A stretch of 64,000 nt of DNA, taken from Crossaster papposus. Taxonomy: Eukaryota > Echinodermata > Asteroidea > Velatida > Solasteridae. How positions within the stretch are numbered: position 1 is the stretch's first letter; every line of letters begins with the position of its first letter. A program made the position numbers and the translations under genes. The notes below the pieces were generated by a model. It had not been told where the DNA came from. It ran no database searches and worked only from the letters and a program-made list of their open reading frames with translations. The DNA lies in assembly GCA_037893245.1 (NCBI GenBank), contig JBAIAA010000118.1, positions 310,001-374,000 of the forward strand, read 5' to 3'. This document shows, one piece after another, positions 34,264-49,200 of the stretch.

Positions 34264-37200
34264 CTGTAGAGAGAGAGAGAGGAGAGGAGAGGAGAGGAGA
34301 GGGGAGGGGGGAGCCATTTATTATTAGGGCATGAGCTTCTTGGTGAGCGAGTTTAGGGTTTAACGCCGTGCCAGCATCAGTGGCCATATTCACGGCGGGA
34401 ATATATACAAATATAAGACAATAGGTAGTAATAAAAAAAACCCAACAATCAAGTGAACTGTGGAGAATTAAAAAACTTGGAGTCGGAAGGAACAATTATC
34501 ACAAAGGAAAAGAATGAGAACGTTTCAAAAGAATGAAAGAACTATTGTATAGAAGTGTAACGATAGACTGATTATAGACAGTTTTCCAGGAGAATCCCGT
34601 GGAAGGCATGCCACGGAGGATCCCCTAGACACACGGCACCCTGTCTAAATGGGTTCCGCAAGGCCGGCCGTCTTATGATAGTGTACTTCACAAACTTCAT
34701 TTTTATAGTCTATTTTGTGTTTGTTACACCTTAAAGGTAGGACACACCATTTGCAGATATCGAAAAAATTTACTACCGAATTATTAAGACAAATCTTACT
34801 TATTTGAAAGTAAATAATGATTGTAGGCATCCAGCAAAACGATTGCGCTAGATATCCTGTAATGGTTCCAAAAAAATCAATTGTATAAACAAAAATTCAT
34901 TATCGCCGGACGGCGATCGCGAAAAAACAAAAACAACATAAGAAAAACTGCCCGATTCCGGTTGAAAATGAAAGTCGTTTTTCTTGCTTTTCTCAGCAAC
35001 CATGATTGTAAAACTTAGGACAGGTCAGTTAAACGATATTTACTATGAAATATAACCCCCTAAATCCACCCATTCATGATAATTCAAGCAGTTACCAATG
35101 GTGTATACTACCTTTAACCCTCACTCTGCCAGACACAACGCAGGGCATCAGGTAATCAAAGTCTGGTTCACTTTGATGCATTTAGCTGTCAATCCTACCT
35201 TAGAACACTGTCCCTATTTTTTATTGTTTCTTAAACACCTCCTTAAACATAGACATGGTACAGCTGCATTCTGTTTAAAAAAATACGGACCATGCCTGTT
35301 GCAACTAGGGCTGTTAATTTTTGAATAATATTTTTTATTTTAATTTTTAAATATTTTGTGTGCGGAAAGCTATTTCATTTTTGTTTCCTCGGAATACGAA
35401 GTTTATACTGAATGGCGATGATATTAAACTTTGTTTGTGGGTGAATATTGTTGCTTGTGCCTGCTGATATGTGTAACTTTCTGGTACATGATTATAGAGT
35501 TTGATTCTCTGAGAAAAAAAACCAACATGTGAAATACAATTGGTATAGCACTGGAAACTCTGGTTGCCTGAAGCCCTGACGTGTTTATCCCAGCACCGTC
35601 CGGGCCCAGGATTTATCAAGCTCTACGACAAAATACCTCGCTTCTAGAAGCAAAAGGCATTTTGTGATGTGTAGTACCGGCCCACGGCATCTCTGTCAGG
35701 GTATAACATAGGAATGAGCGTGATAAAAAATTCTACGAATTTACGAATATTTGAACCGGCTAAATTCTATTCGAATATACGGTTCTTATTCGATATATTC
35801 GAAACAGCCCTAGTTGCAACCGTAGCTACAAGTCACCTGACCAAAAGTCGTCCATCTTGTTGTCAATGTGCGCTGTACAATTGACAGACCGGATCGGCCA
35901 TTGCCTCTCTCAAACAAAGTATTAAAGGGATCATATACGTTTGGTAATTGGAACCCATTGTTTGTTTCAATCCTATATAGTTATAGATATATACCATAAA
36001 ACTAACCTGTAAAAATTTCATTTCAAAAGGTGGTAGCGATTTTGAGATATTGCCGTAAATCTGGAGCGGTTATGTCCACGCAGGAAGAATAATCTGCATT
36101 GGAATACACAATCTGAGAAACGTCACTGCAGTAACGCTTCTCAGATTAAAATTTTTGGGGATAAAAAGTGATATCTTTTTCCATAACTTCGAAGTGAAAA
36201 GTTTCTAAAAATGCATTATAGTATCCAAAGCTGCTGTACTTCTTACCAAGTAGGTTTTTATTGCCATTAATTTTTGGAGTAATTACCAAACGTATACGAT
36301 CCCTTTAAAATGGGTACCTGAAGAACCTGGGTAACAACTGCATTTTGAGTCTAAACCACTTTTGGCATGAGTTACGTACAACTCTGCGGAGAGAGCACTC
36401 CTGCCGTACTTACCGCAACAGAGTGACAAAGCAAGTGCCATCATCAGGTCCATTGCCTCTCTCAATCGAAGTATTCAAATGGGTACCTGAAGAACCTAGG
36501 TAACAACTTAATTTCGAGTCTAAACCACTTTTGGCATGAGTTACGTACAACTCTGCGGAGAGAGCACTCCTACCGTACTTACCGCAACAGAGTGACCAAG
36601 CCAGTGCCATCATCAGGTCCCCTAAGTAATTAGGGTGACGCACCCAGCCCCACCAGCCAGACATTAAGAGACGCTTCCCGGACGCCGTGATCAGGACGCT
36701 GGAACCTAGGAGGGGGATGAAAAATGGGACGGGAATTATCAGCTAGATTGGCACTATGCATTCAGGGCATTTGGAGGCAGGATTTCAAGCAGACCGAGTG
36801 AAAAGTAGTGGAAAAACAGTGGAAAAGTAGGAGAAAAGTAGGAGCAAAGTAGGAGAAAAGTAGGGGAAACCCCCCTCCCCAACAAAACAAAAACAGACCA
36901 CGGGATAACCGTAGTAAAACTTTTTGTGGGTTTGCAATAGAAATGTTTGGTTTAACTCACCCATGTCCAAAGCATCATTATAAGCCACATTTGGCATGTG
37001 TTCAGCCCCTAATTTCATAAAACTCATTGCAAATTAAGACGAAATTGCAGCGCTGCGACACAAAATGATATGTACTTATTCTGTTATATGTACTTATTCA
37101 ACGCAAAGTAAATAGTTCAAGTTGTCTGATATTCAGCAACGAGTCGTCAAATCTCTTCTCGGAAAGGTTTAAAAACGTATAGATGGCTGACGTACGTATG

Positions 37201-40200
37201 AAAACAAGCTTGCTGTGGACTTTCAGCAAATTAGAAATTTTAAGTGCAATATTCAAGGTTTATTTTGACTCCGATGAATTTCCCATTCACAACTTCCTAC
37301 ACATTGTCTCGGTATAATTTGGTTTATAATTATTGTTTTTACGGCATAAAACCGGCTATGAAAAGACGCATCTCACTTTCTGACGACCCAAAGACACATT
37401 GTAACTTATGACAGAACGTTGCGTTTAATGTGTTTAATGCATCGCAAGTTGGGTGAAATGGATTGTACAACGCGTCGCAAGATGCGACGCGTCACACATC
37501 GTAAATTGAGTTGCGACGCATCGTAGTGCCTCGTGAAATTGGGTGATGTGCTCACAACAAATGAGACCCGCTCCAGGAAAAGATGATATAAGTCACGCTA
37601 TGCATTTGTGAAATGGCCTGTTAACCAGTTTACACCAAGTTTTTGTTCATGTTACCAGGACCACTGGCGGAATTATTTTTTAGTAAATTATTCTCGTTTT
37701 GATAATGCAACTAAAACAAGATGCCAACACTTTATTACCACCGTTATTTACATGTTCAACATTCTGTTGCCAAGGGCATATCAAGTGATATCAAGTCCTC
37801 CGCTACCCGTAATAAAATCTGACGCGTGTGCAGACGTCAGCCGTGGAACTACATGTACACACAGGGCCGGGGACAATTGTACGCAGTAAAACACATGTAT
37901 ACAAATATTTGCAGGCCCAGCTGAAAAGCACCTCAAACTCAGATCCAGTAAGTTGTTTTTTTGTTCAACTCTCTGTTCATTTCTTCCTGGTTATGATACA
38001 TTGAATACGCATTGCATTCCAGCAAAATATGAACCAACCCATCTGATTATTATTATTTGTTTGGGGTTGTGGATCATTCGGAATCTCTGCTGTAAATTTT
38101 TGATGGCAATACTTACTGGCAAACTTGAGGGAATAGGGGTTCTCCCGGAATGCATTCTTCTGCGAGTTCGACGCACGGAAAATGTAGTAGCCAATTACTG
38201 TATATATAGAGAATTGATTACAAGAAAATTTATGAATTGGTGAAACAATTCAGGGTGTGCATTGAAACCAGGTGGCATGAGTACTCGCCTGCTGATGTCG
38301 AGAACCGGTTCCGGTAACGAACTTTACAAATTTCAACAACAAATTGTTGTCTTTTAACCAGTTCGCGCCGGATGACGAATATAAACGCAAAGTTTTCCCC
38401 AGATTCTAAACGGATGACGCATAAACACGCCACGAGCAAGGCCGGAAATGTCTGTCAGCAGCGAGCAAGGCCGGAAATGCGTGGGTGTGCTTCCTGGTAC
38501 TGGCGGCCTGAACCCGCCTCGGCTCGGTGATGTTAAAATAATCCCGGCGCGAACTGGTTAAAAAACAAGTCTGAATATTATAGATGAATAAATAAATAGA
38601 TGAAGGTCTCAAAGATGCATTTTCAAAGTCAGATTTCAAACAATATCGACGCCCGAGTCTGGTTCCCGCTATGATATTCTTAGTGAAAACGCAATTTAAG
38701 AGAGTCAGCAAACAGACAAAGCCACCCCACTGGTATACGAGTATCAGAGGAACGAGGAGCGCGGCGTGTAATATCAGCAACGTACTGCCCATGGGAAGTA
38801 CGGTACATCCTCGTATAAGCAGAGAAATACAGTACATCCTCCTAGAATGGAAAAGCACCCAGTTACATCTCCGAGCTTCTCCGTCCATACATTCCGTCAA
38901 GATCTCTGCGGTCATCTTCTCAAGGCCTCCTTACAACAACTACTGTCAGGACCAAGTCATACGGCTCCAGGGCATTTTCTCATGCAGCACCCGAGATGTG
39001 GATTGCCCTACCATCCTCACTTCGGGCTGTAGACACTCTCGACCGGTTCAAAACCAGCCTAAAATCCCACCTATTTGTACTAGCCGAGGCACACAAGACC
39101 CAAATACTTACATCCGAGGATGAGAATGGGTATCAAACAGTAGTTGGGCATTTCGCCACGGCTTGGGTTGTCAGCCAGGTAGCGGGCCTGCAAAGTGTAG
39201 GTGAAGGGAACCCAGACCAGGTCACCAAAGACCAGCATGAAACCAAAGCCGTCGTGGATGATGTCCATGGTGCTCAAGATGGCATGCTGTGTAAATAGAC
39301 AATTGCATCGATCGTATACGTTTATTAATTACTCCAAAAATTAATGGCAATAAAAACTTACTTGGTAAGAAGTACAGCAGCTGTGGATAGTATAATGCAT
39401 TTTTAGAAACGGTTCACTTTAAAATACTGCGATTATGGAAAAAGATATCACTTTTTATCCCCAAAAATTTGAATCTGAGAAGCGTTACTGCAGTGACGTT
39501 TCTCAGATGGTGTATTCCAATGCAGATTATTCTTCCTGCGTGGACATAACCGCTCCAGATTTTCGGCAATATCTCAAAATCGCTAGTTCGCTACCACCTT
39601 TTGAAATGAAATTTTTACAGGTTAGTTTTATGGTGTATATCTATAACTATATAGGATTGAAACAAACAATGGGTTCCAATTACCAAACGTATACGATCCC
39701 TTTAATTCCAGGAATCTTTGCCTGTCTGTCCGACTGTTATTAATTTGATTATCTCCAGAACCGGGCACTGTATGAAGTTCAAAATCTGCAGCTGTATTGC
39801 TCAGGACCCAAGAAATAAATTTCAATATTTTGTTGTATGTGTGTGTTGCATTTTGATGGTTAGGCACTGAGATCTTTGTAGCCATATAAATGCCTTGTAT
39901 TATTTCACTAAATGAGCACTTAGGGAGACAAATTAGCGTAAGTTTTTAGGTAATTAGGAGACAGTGACACTTATGGAGACATTTCAGGCATAATTACTGT
40001 GTGCCAAATTTCAGAATTGTATCGTGAAAGGCATAATTCTTCAAAATATTTCCCATGTCTGTCCCACTAGTAGAGTACAAACAAAATGCATGAAAAGTAA
40101 ATGAGCACCCAAAGTGACTTAAACAATTGACATTTAAACAATTTTGGACTTTTTTGTAACTGACTAACCTCGTAGAGCAAGGAGTCGGCGACGTAGAGGA

Positions 40201-43200
40201 GCTGGAAGAAGGTGAGCAAGAGGAGAGGCCATGGAGGATTCTCAGGGAAGTCTGTCCAGACCTTGACCACAAAGGCTAGGTCCAGCAATACCTGAAGATT
40301 CAAGGGAAAATAGACCATTTGTCGATTGTGCATTTTTATCGTTTGAAGCAGCAAAAGTGCTCCAAGTGTAAAGAATGGTGCTTGACAAACAACCCGATGA
40401 AGTTTTTAGCTCTGTGAATGCTGCACATTCCGAGAATAAGATTTTGATTTCAGAATTATTTACTCCCTGTTTTTTTATAATGAGAAGCTAAAATCTCGTC
40501 AACTATATTTCGTAAAACATGGACTTTGTCAACACTAATTCAAATTCAATAGAGACTTAATTTTTCTACTCGCAAAACGATTTAAGCTTGTCTGTCCGTC
40601 AAGTGTGCAGAGAAATCCGTACGCATGTAATTTCAGCATACGCACTACAGATATGCAACTGATAAATGCATAAAGCAATACGGAGATCGACAACAGACAC
40701 ATGGTTTTCCGCTTAATTTGCTTTGACTTGAAAAGTTGGATGAGTTGCTTCGACTTGAAGAGTTGGGAATCCTCATGCATTTCAGTACTTTGGCCACTTT
40801 ATTTACAGATACAAATGTTTGGCTTTACTGTGGACTCATTTGATGAACAACTTAAAACATCTAAAAAGCTCTCCATTTTTAAACTTGAGTTTAAATCTGT
40901 CTTGCTGAAATCCTACTGTTGAATCTTATTGTTGAATCCTTGTAATTAAACGTCAAATCATTATATTGCTAAGCATTGCTATAACCTCTTGCCGACCAGT
41001 CTGCCTAGTCCTTGTCTATTGTTAGTGTCCGAGTGTACGTGTATTATGTAACTTTCCTTATTGTACATGTATGCCATGCATTGAGTCCTATTTACAGTAG
41101 TTTTCCAGTTTGGTTCTATTAACATTCCTCTCTTAGGCCTCACTTAATGCATGTGTATGCTGGGGGCCCATGCTTATAAGCTTTGCTTCATAATGAGCCC
41201 CTCCACAATATTACCCATACTATATGTTTGATTTAATTACATTTTGTAAATTAAGACTCTCTTCTGTGTTCTTGATGATATTTGATATTGTGGAAATAAA
41301 CTATGAACTTTGACTGATGCAACCGATTAGTTACACTTGGCTGAAACAAAACAAAACGATAAGTTGACTTACCCAACCAATCAGTCCAGGGCGCAGCTCA
41401 CAGAAGAATTTGAAGTCAAAGCTCCCAATGCGAGGATTGAGCTCATGTCCCATGAAGAAATCATAGACCACATTGCCTGAAATAAAATGATAAGACAAGT
41501 CCCGCACATGGCTTAAGATATGGGTCATTCATTCCATGAAGTTGGGACTTTTAGATAGTGTGACATTTTGCTCAAATTCTAGTTAGATGCCATCTATCGA
41601 CTACATAATTTGAATAATTACTCCGTTATTTGGCTCGGATGTTAGAGAGAATTGGGCAAGTTTTGTACAATTCAAACTTTAGATTCTTGATAAATTTAAC
41701 ATTTCATGACAAATTAAGTACTCTAATGTTACAGGAAACAGCGTGTCTCTTTCACATCCTTTTGTCATGTTGTAAGATTTATTGTACAAACCATCTCTCT
41801 ATACTAATAAGGCGTTGCTTCCATCACCGGTCAGTTTTGTTACTGGCCGGCCGCAACACCGGTCTTGCTGTAGTAGGCACATGAGAGCGTGACCAAAGTC
41901 ATTCAAGCAAACAACAGCCAGCAAGGGTCTAGAGTTCTACAGTATCTTCCATAGATGGATGGCGGGCATTTATATATATTTTTGTGCTCGCTGCAAGTCA
42001 GTCGTTTACAAATATTGTTGGCCTTGCTCGTGATGTGTTTATCCGTCATTCATTTGAATCCTGACATATTTTTTTTAGTGCATATACGGCGTCAAACGCA
42101 AACTGCTTAAAGCTTGTATAGTGTCCATTCTGCGTGTAGTGATATGTATAAGTACTTAAAGGGTAGGATACACCATTTGTAGATATCGAAAATATTTACT
42201 ACCGAATTATTAAGAAATATCTTACTCATTTGAAAGTAAATAATGATTCTAGGCATCCAGCAAAATGATTGCACTAGATATCCTGTAATTATTTCGAAAA
42301 ATTGAATTTTATAAAGAACAATTCGCGATCGCCGGACGGCGATTGTGAAAACAACAAAGATAACATAAGAAATAAATGCTCGACGGTGGTTGAGAATCAA
42401 ACGCTGTTTTTCGTGCTTTTCTCGGCATCTATGATTGTAAAACGTCGGACAGGTCAGTTTAACGATATTTACTATGAAATACAACCCCAAAATCTACCCA
42501 TTTATGATAATTCAAGCAATTACCAATGGTGTATCTTACCTTTAAATTGCCTCCCAACAGTTTTTGGACATAATAGATGCCGTTGGATGCCGTGTTCCAA
42601 CATCATGGAATGACCCATATTGGTACTGCTTGGTGTTATTGGCTGCAGGTGCCATATAGAGGTGACTTACCAGAGTTCCCACTGGGTGCCCGGGCGTACC
42701 CCGGTGCACTCCGGGCCTTGAGGTACAGGAACACACTCAGCAGCAGGGCGAAGACTACAGCGGCCGTCAATAGAGGCAGGAACTTGTCATAGACCACGGT
42801 GACCGGGTACTTCTTGTAGACCAGACAGGCGAAGAGGGTCAGGCTCATGATGAAGGCAAAGAACCCTGGCCGAGAAAAGAAGGGAGAGGATTTACTTTAA
42901 GGTGCCCTCAAGGTCAAACCTTGCGATGACACCGAACCAGACCGTCAGCATGTAAAGAAATTCTTTTAGTAGAACTATGTGAAGCACATCAGAAACATAC
43001 GGTAGATACACTGTAGAAGGGGTGTTCCTCAAACACAAGTTAAAAGTAGAATATACCATGTCGGTTGAGCATTATTATTGTTTGAAGCAGCTAAGGTGCT
43101 CAAAATATTGTTGTATTTTATAGTAAATGTTTTAAAGGTAGGATTCACCATTAGCAGATATCGAAACTGTTTACTACAGAATTATTAAGAAATTATTATC

Positions 43201-46200
43201 ATTATTGTTTATTTGAAATTAAATAATGATTCTAGGCATCCACCAAAATAATTGCGTTAGATATCCTGTAATTGTACCCAAAAATTGAATTTTATTAAAA
43301 CAAATTATTGATTAATGATCGCCGGACTACAATCGCGAAAACAACAAGAACAACTGCCCGACGCCGGTAAAAAATGAACGCCGTTGTTTTTTCTTCTTTT
43401 TTCCTAGCATCCACGATTGTAAAACTTTGGACTGGTCAGTTAAACAATATTTACTACAAAATACAATCCCCCAAATCCACCCATTCCTGATAATTTATGT
43501 AATTACCAACGGTGTATCCTACCTTTAACTGACCTGTTCTAAGTTTTACAATCATGTATGCCAAGAAAAAAAGGAAGAAAAATGCCGTTGGTGTTCAACC
43601 GGCGTCGGGCAGTTCTTGTTTCTGTCGCGATTGCCTTTTTAAAATTAAATTCAAATTTTCAAAACAATGATAGGACAATAATTTCGCTGGATGCCATTAT
43701 TTACTTTAATTATTTCATTATTTACTTTCAAATAAGTACGATTTTTATAATAATTCGTTAGTAAAATTGTTTGATGTCTGCAAAATGGTGTATACGACCT
43801 TTAATGTCTAAACATGACAGCAGTACTGTCCTAAATGTATAATGCGTTTATAGTGCTTACCATTCAACCTGTAATCCAGCCTTTGTCCTGTGCGAAGTGG
43901 CAGGCCCTTAACAACCTATGTCCAAATAATATTAAACAAAATAATATTACATTTAGCTACATTGCTTCAATTAATTGCCAATCCAGTATATAAATGCATG
44001 TTTTGGGCTCGCTAATCTTAATCGATTTAATTTTATTTTATTCATTTTATGCACAGATTCAAAAATACTTTCAAGTAGACCCAGGTAAACAAAATGAATA
44101 GTAAGATCAAAATTATTAGGAAAAGTAGAAAAAGTAGAAAAAGTAGAAAAAGTAGAAAAAGTAGAAAAAGTAGGAAAAGTAGGAAAAGTAGGAAAAGTAG
44201 AAAAAGTAGAAAAAGTAGGAAAAAAGTAGGAAAAAAGTAGAAAAAAAGTAGAAAAAAAGTAGGAAAAGTAGGGAAAAAAGTAGGAAAAGTAGAAAAAAGT
44301 AGGAAAAGTAGGAAAAGTAGAAAAAAGTAGAAAAAAGTAGAAAAAATAGAAAAAGTAGAAAAAGTAAGACAAGCAGAAAAAGTAAGACAAGTAGAAAACA
44401 AGGAGGAAAAGTAGAAAAAGTAGGAATACTTAAAAGCCTTGAATTCTGATGCATGCCGTACATGTATAGTATCCCTAAGTTATGTTTCTTTATCCCTAAC
44501 CGTCCAGGGTATTTGGGCTAAAAACCCTGCCAGAAGCAGCAACATGCACCATTTGTCAAAAAGACTAGCCTTCCAAGTGCAGCAAGATCCAAAATTTCAA
44601 GGTCAAACTGCCTCAGAGTCAGTGGTCACCCAATGCAGCAGAATCCATCTCTGGCATTGTTCAATGGGGATTACATGTACCTGTCGATAGTCTCAGACTG
44701 TGGTTGTTTATGCACTGGTGTTGACAGCTGAATGCATCCAAGTGCATGAGAATTTTTTACCTGATGCACTGTTCTGCGTCTAACAGGTATAGAGTTAAAG
44801 AGCACTTTTAACCCCTGATCATTTGGCAAATGAAATATTCCACATTCAACCTCAGCTCCCTGGGATGTATACAACTTGATGCAGCCATTTCAGAGCAAGG
44901 CATCTAAAATCATTTACTCCTAGGTGGGGACAAGCAAAGAGTGACAAAGTGCCTTGCCCAAGGGCACATGCACAACAACCGTAGACTGGACTCAAACTCA
45001 CAACCTGCAGAATAACCTGCAGACCACAAGTTCAATGCTACAGACCACGAGGCCGCGGCACTCCGCCAAAAACTTCTGGGAAGCGAGACTCACCGAGCCG
45101 AGAGGCAGCATGTAGAGGAACGCCTGCAGCGCCAGCCAGCCCAGGAAGATGAGGTTGGCGTGGGGGTCGTAGAAGTCCCGCCAGTCGTGGGTGCAGTTAG
45201 GCAGGAGCTGTGGCTTGCACAGCGTCTTGCTGCAGGTGAAGTACAGGTAGTAGACAAACAGCGGCAAGGTCACCATGGTGAAGAATGCACCTATTGGGTG
45301 GGAAGGATGAAGAGACCAATTAATGTAGCAATGCTAGAGATGTACAGTACATCCCATGCTCTCCCATCATTTTTGTCTCCTGATGAACTTTCAATATTTT
45401 TTTTATTCAAATTTTTGGATTTTTGGGCCATCTTTAACCATGTAGAGACAAAAAGCTGTTTGATTTTGCATCTCGTATCCCATGCTAACAAACATGGCCC
45501 TATTTCATATCGCTGCTTAAAGGTAGTATACACCATTGGTAATTGCTTGAATTATCATGAATGGGTAGATTTGGGGGGTTGTATTTCATAGTAAATATCG
45601 TTTAACTGACTTTTCCGAAGTTTTACAATCATATATGCCGAGAAAAGCACGAAAAACAGCGTTTGTTTTCAACCGGGGTCGAGCAGTTATTCTTATGTTA
45701 TCTTTGTTTTTTCGCTCTCGCCGTCCGGCGAGAGCGAATTTTTCTTTATAAAATTCATTTTTTTGGAATAATTACAGGATATCTAGCGCAATCCTTTTGC
45801 TGAATGCCTAGAATCATTATTTACTTTCAATTGAGTAAGGTATTTCTTAATAATTCAGAAGTAAATATTTTCGATATCTGCAAATGGTGTATACTACCTT
45901 TAAAGGTAGTATACACCATTTGCAGACATCGAACAAATTTACTATCGAATTATTAAGAAATATCTTACTTTGAAAGTAAATAATGATTGTAGGCATCCAG
46001 CAAAACGATTGCTCTAGATTCCTGTAATTGTTCCAAAAAATTGAATTGTATAAACCAAAATTCATTATCGCCGGACGGCGATCGCGAAAAAACAAAAACA
46101 ACATAAGAAAAACTGCCCGATTCCGGTTGAAAACTAAAGTCGTTTTTCTTGCTTTTCTCGGCATCCATGATTGTAAAACTTCGGACAGGTCAGTTAAACG

Positions 46201-49200
46201 ATATTTACTATGAAATATAACCCCCTAAATCCATCTATTAATGATAATTCAAGCAGTTACCAATGGTGTATACTACCTTTAACTATTATCAGAACTGTGT
46301 GCTTTTTTGTACCGGCCAAACTTCAAAGGCAAAGAAATATGAAAAGTACAGAAATATAAAGGAATGCCCTATAACAAAAAGGTATCACTAGCATACTACT
46401 GCTGGGTGAGTAACGCAAGTAGTTGAGTAGTCGCGAGTAGTTTGTGCTACTCATTGTAATACTCATGATTTTATCTACGCGAGTAGAGCAGGTACTCGCG
46501 AGTAGCAATTGTTTTTAGTCTAGACTTAAAGGTAGGATACACCATTGGTCATTGCTTGAATTATCATGAATGAGTAGATTTGGGGGGTTGTATTTATAGT
46601 AAATATCGTTTAACTGAGCTGTCCGAAGTTTTAGAATCATGGATGCCGATAAAAGCACGAAAAACAGCGGTTTTTTTCAACCGGCATCGAGCAGTTATTC
46701 TTATGTTATCTTTGTTTTTTCGCGCTCGCCGTCCGGCGATCGCGATTTTTTTTTATAAAATTCTATTTTTCGGAAGAATTACAGGATATCTAGCGCAATC
46801 ATTTTGCTGGATGCCCAGAATCAACATTTACTTTCAGATGAGTAAGATATTTCTTAATAATTCAGTAGTAAATATTTTCGATATCTGCAAATGGTGTATC
46901 CTACCTTTAAACAAAAAAAGTAACAACATGTATTTGCAGTTTCTGCACTCAAGTTGACTTTTTTGTGTATGTTGTAAATGGAGCTAGTAGTATAAAGGAC
47001 TCATTTGATCCACCTTACTCTACCCAGCATTTCCCTTCCAACAACTAAATGTCAGACTTTGTGCTGCAAAGAACGGTATCTCACTGCTGAATAATGGGTC
47101 GTCACTTTAAAAAATGTACGTGTATCAGTCTTTCTGCTTTTTGAAGAAATCCAGTAACTACTCACGAGTACAAAACTACTCGCGAGTAATTTCACTACTC
47201 GCGAGTAATTTCCTTGTGAGTACTCGGGGTAGCAACATCCACAACTCGCCCAGCACTATATAGCATACCAATTGGTCCTCCGAATTCATAGTTGTGAGTC
47301 TTAGGGACTCTTCCTGTCTTGACCTCCACCATGGGCTCCAGGATATTATGGCCTGATTTGGTTGACGATCGCGTCGTGTAGGAGTACACTTCAGTTGCAC
47401 TCTGTAAAGAATCACATAAATATTTAGTCATCGTTTATTTATCTTTATTGATTTATTTGGTTTTTAATTCAACAACAAACGCGATCGGCAAAGGCAAAGT
47501 TGTAGAACAGTTTACATTATTATATTACAAAACGAAGCATCACCTGAAAAAAAGAAAAGCATTAGTAAAAAAAACAAAAAAAACCCAGGAAAAACGTATA
47601 CAAATTCTATAAAAGTAAAGATTAATGTAAAAATGTGTAGCCCAATTGACCTATCCAACATGCTGCCAAATAATGTGCGTATTTTGAATGTCTTTTGTTT
47701 GTCCAAGACTCGGAATACCATGTAACAGACGCTACGATTGGATAATGGCCTTGAACAGAGACAGGTCAATTGGGTGCTTTCCAGGACTGGGTGTCCCTTT
47801 GTTCCAGTTCGCGTCGGAATTATTTTGACATGATTCACCGGGCCCACGTACGGGATTGTTTTTCACGAACCTCGATGGGTTCAGGACGGCATCTGTGGGT
47901 GACACCCTGATGTTTCTGGCCTCGCTTGCTGCGAGCTGGTCGCCGATCAATATTTTCAGGATTGCTCGCATATTTATTTGTCATCAGTTTTGAATTCAGA
48001 AAAAACTTTGCATGTATGCACGTCCTCTTACGCGAACTGGTTAAAGGTAGAAACACCATTTGCAGATATCAAAAATGTATACTAACGAATTAATAAGAAA
48101 TGTTTCAAACAATGTACATATTTGAAAGTAAATGATGATTAATAATAATTCTAGGCATCCAACAAGATAGATATCCTGTATTTGTTACAAGAAATAGATT
48201 TTGATTTTCAAAAAAAAATCACGATCGCCGGATGGCAATCACGAAAAAACAACAAGAACGACTGCCTGATGCCAGTTGAAAACGAACGCAGTTTTTCTTG
48301 CTTTTTTATGGGCATCCAAGATTGGACAACAATGACAAGTTAGTTAAAAAGGTATTTACTATAAAATACAACCCTCCTAATCCACCCATTCCTGATAATT
48401 CAAGCAATTACCAATGGTGTATCATACCTTTCAATCCACTCATTCCTGATAATTCAAGCAATAACCAATGGTGTATCCTACTTTTAAGGTAGTTGGGGTA
48501 TTAGTAACGGTGATGAGAGTGTTTGGGTAATGACAGCTAACCTTGGAGGCGACGATCCTCTTGCTAGGCGTCCTGGTGGGGGTCAGCTCATGCTTGGTCA
48601 TGCTCTTGCTCTGTATCAGCCCCATGGAGGCAGAGGCAGAGGTCTTGGTTCTGCCCTGCTGTTGCTGCTGTTTGGCTTCCAACCTCCGACTCGGGCTGCG
48701 GGAGACTCGTCCCCGGGATGGGGAGCGGCCCGGTGACCTAGACCTCGACCGACGCCGGGACGGCGATTTGGAGGGAGACCGCCGTCTGAAGGCGGATACA
48801 GACTGCAAAGGGTGGCGAGAAAATATTGCATAGAATGAGTACTGTGGATCGGTTGTTTGGTTCTTGCCAAGTTGTGGGATGCATGTATGCGGAACACCAA
48901 ATTAAAACTTAGCTGGGAAAGTCCAGCTCAATTTGCTCATTGGAAATTCAATCTTCAGATCCAGGGGATACTTTTTTCAATTTCTTGTCATTTTTCACAA
49001 TTCTTAACAAATCTCCCCACATCAAATTTATAAAGCAGCCAAAAATGGAACAAACAGCTGCTAAGTGCCCTATTACAACAAGGGTCTGCACACATGACCA
49101 TTGTATGTAAACGTTTCCTATCCTTGACACATAACTTACACCTTGACTGAAGCTCTATGAAGAATGTGCATAGAGCATGAGCAGCGTGAAAGTACAAAGT

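Noticed and set aside
36283-36465. Alternative LBR exon 11
   Set aside because: The copy has the donor but neither acceptor nor the SGWWG…HPNYLG half, so it cannot replace the exon.
42107-42490. Frames of 61-127 codons inside family B MITEs (42.1, 45.9, 46.6 kb)
   Set aside because: Different copies open different frames on both strands, and stops and frameshifts vary between copies; non-coding elements.
43971-44463. Three overlapping F/L/S-rich frames resembling membrane proteins
   Set aside because: Translation of a polypurine/polypyrimidine microsatellite in three frames.
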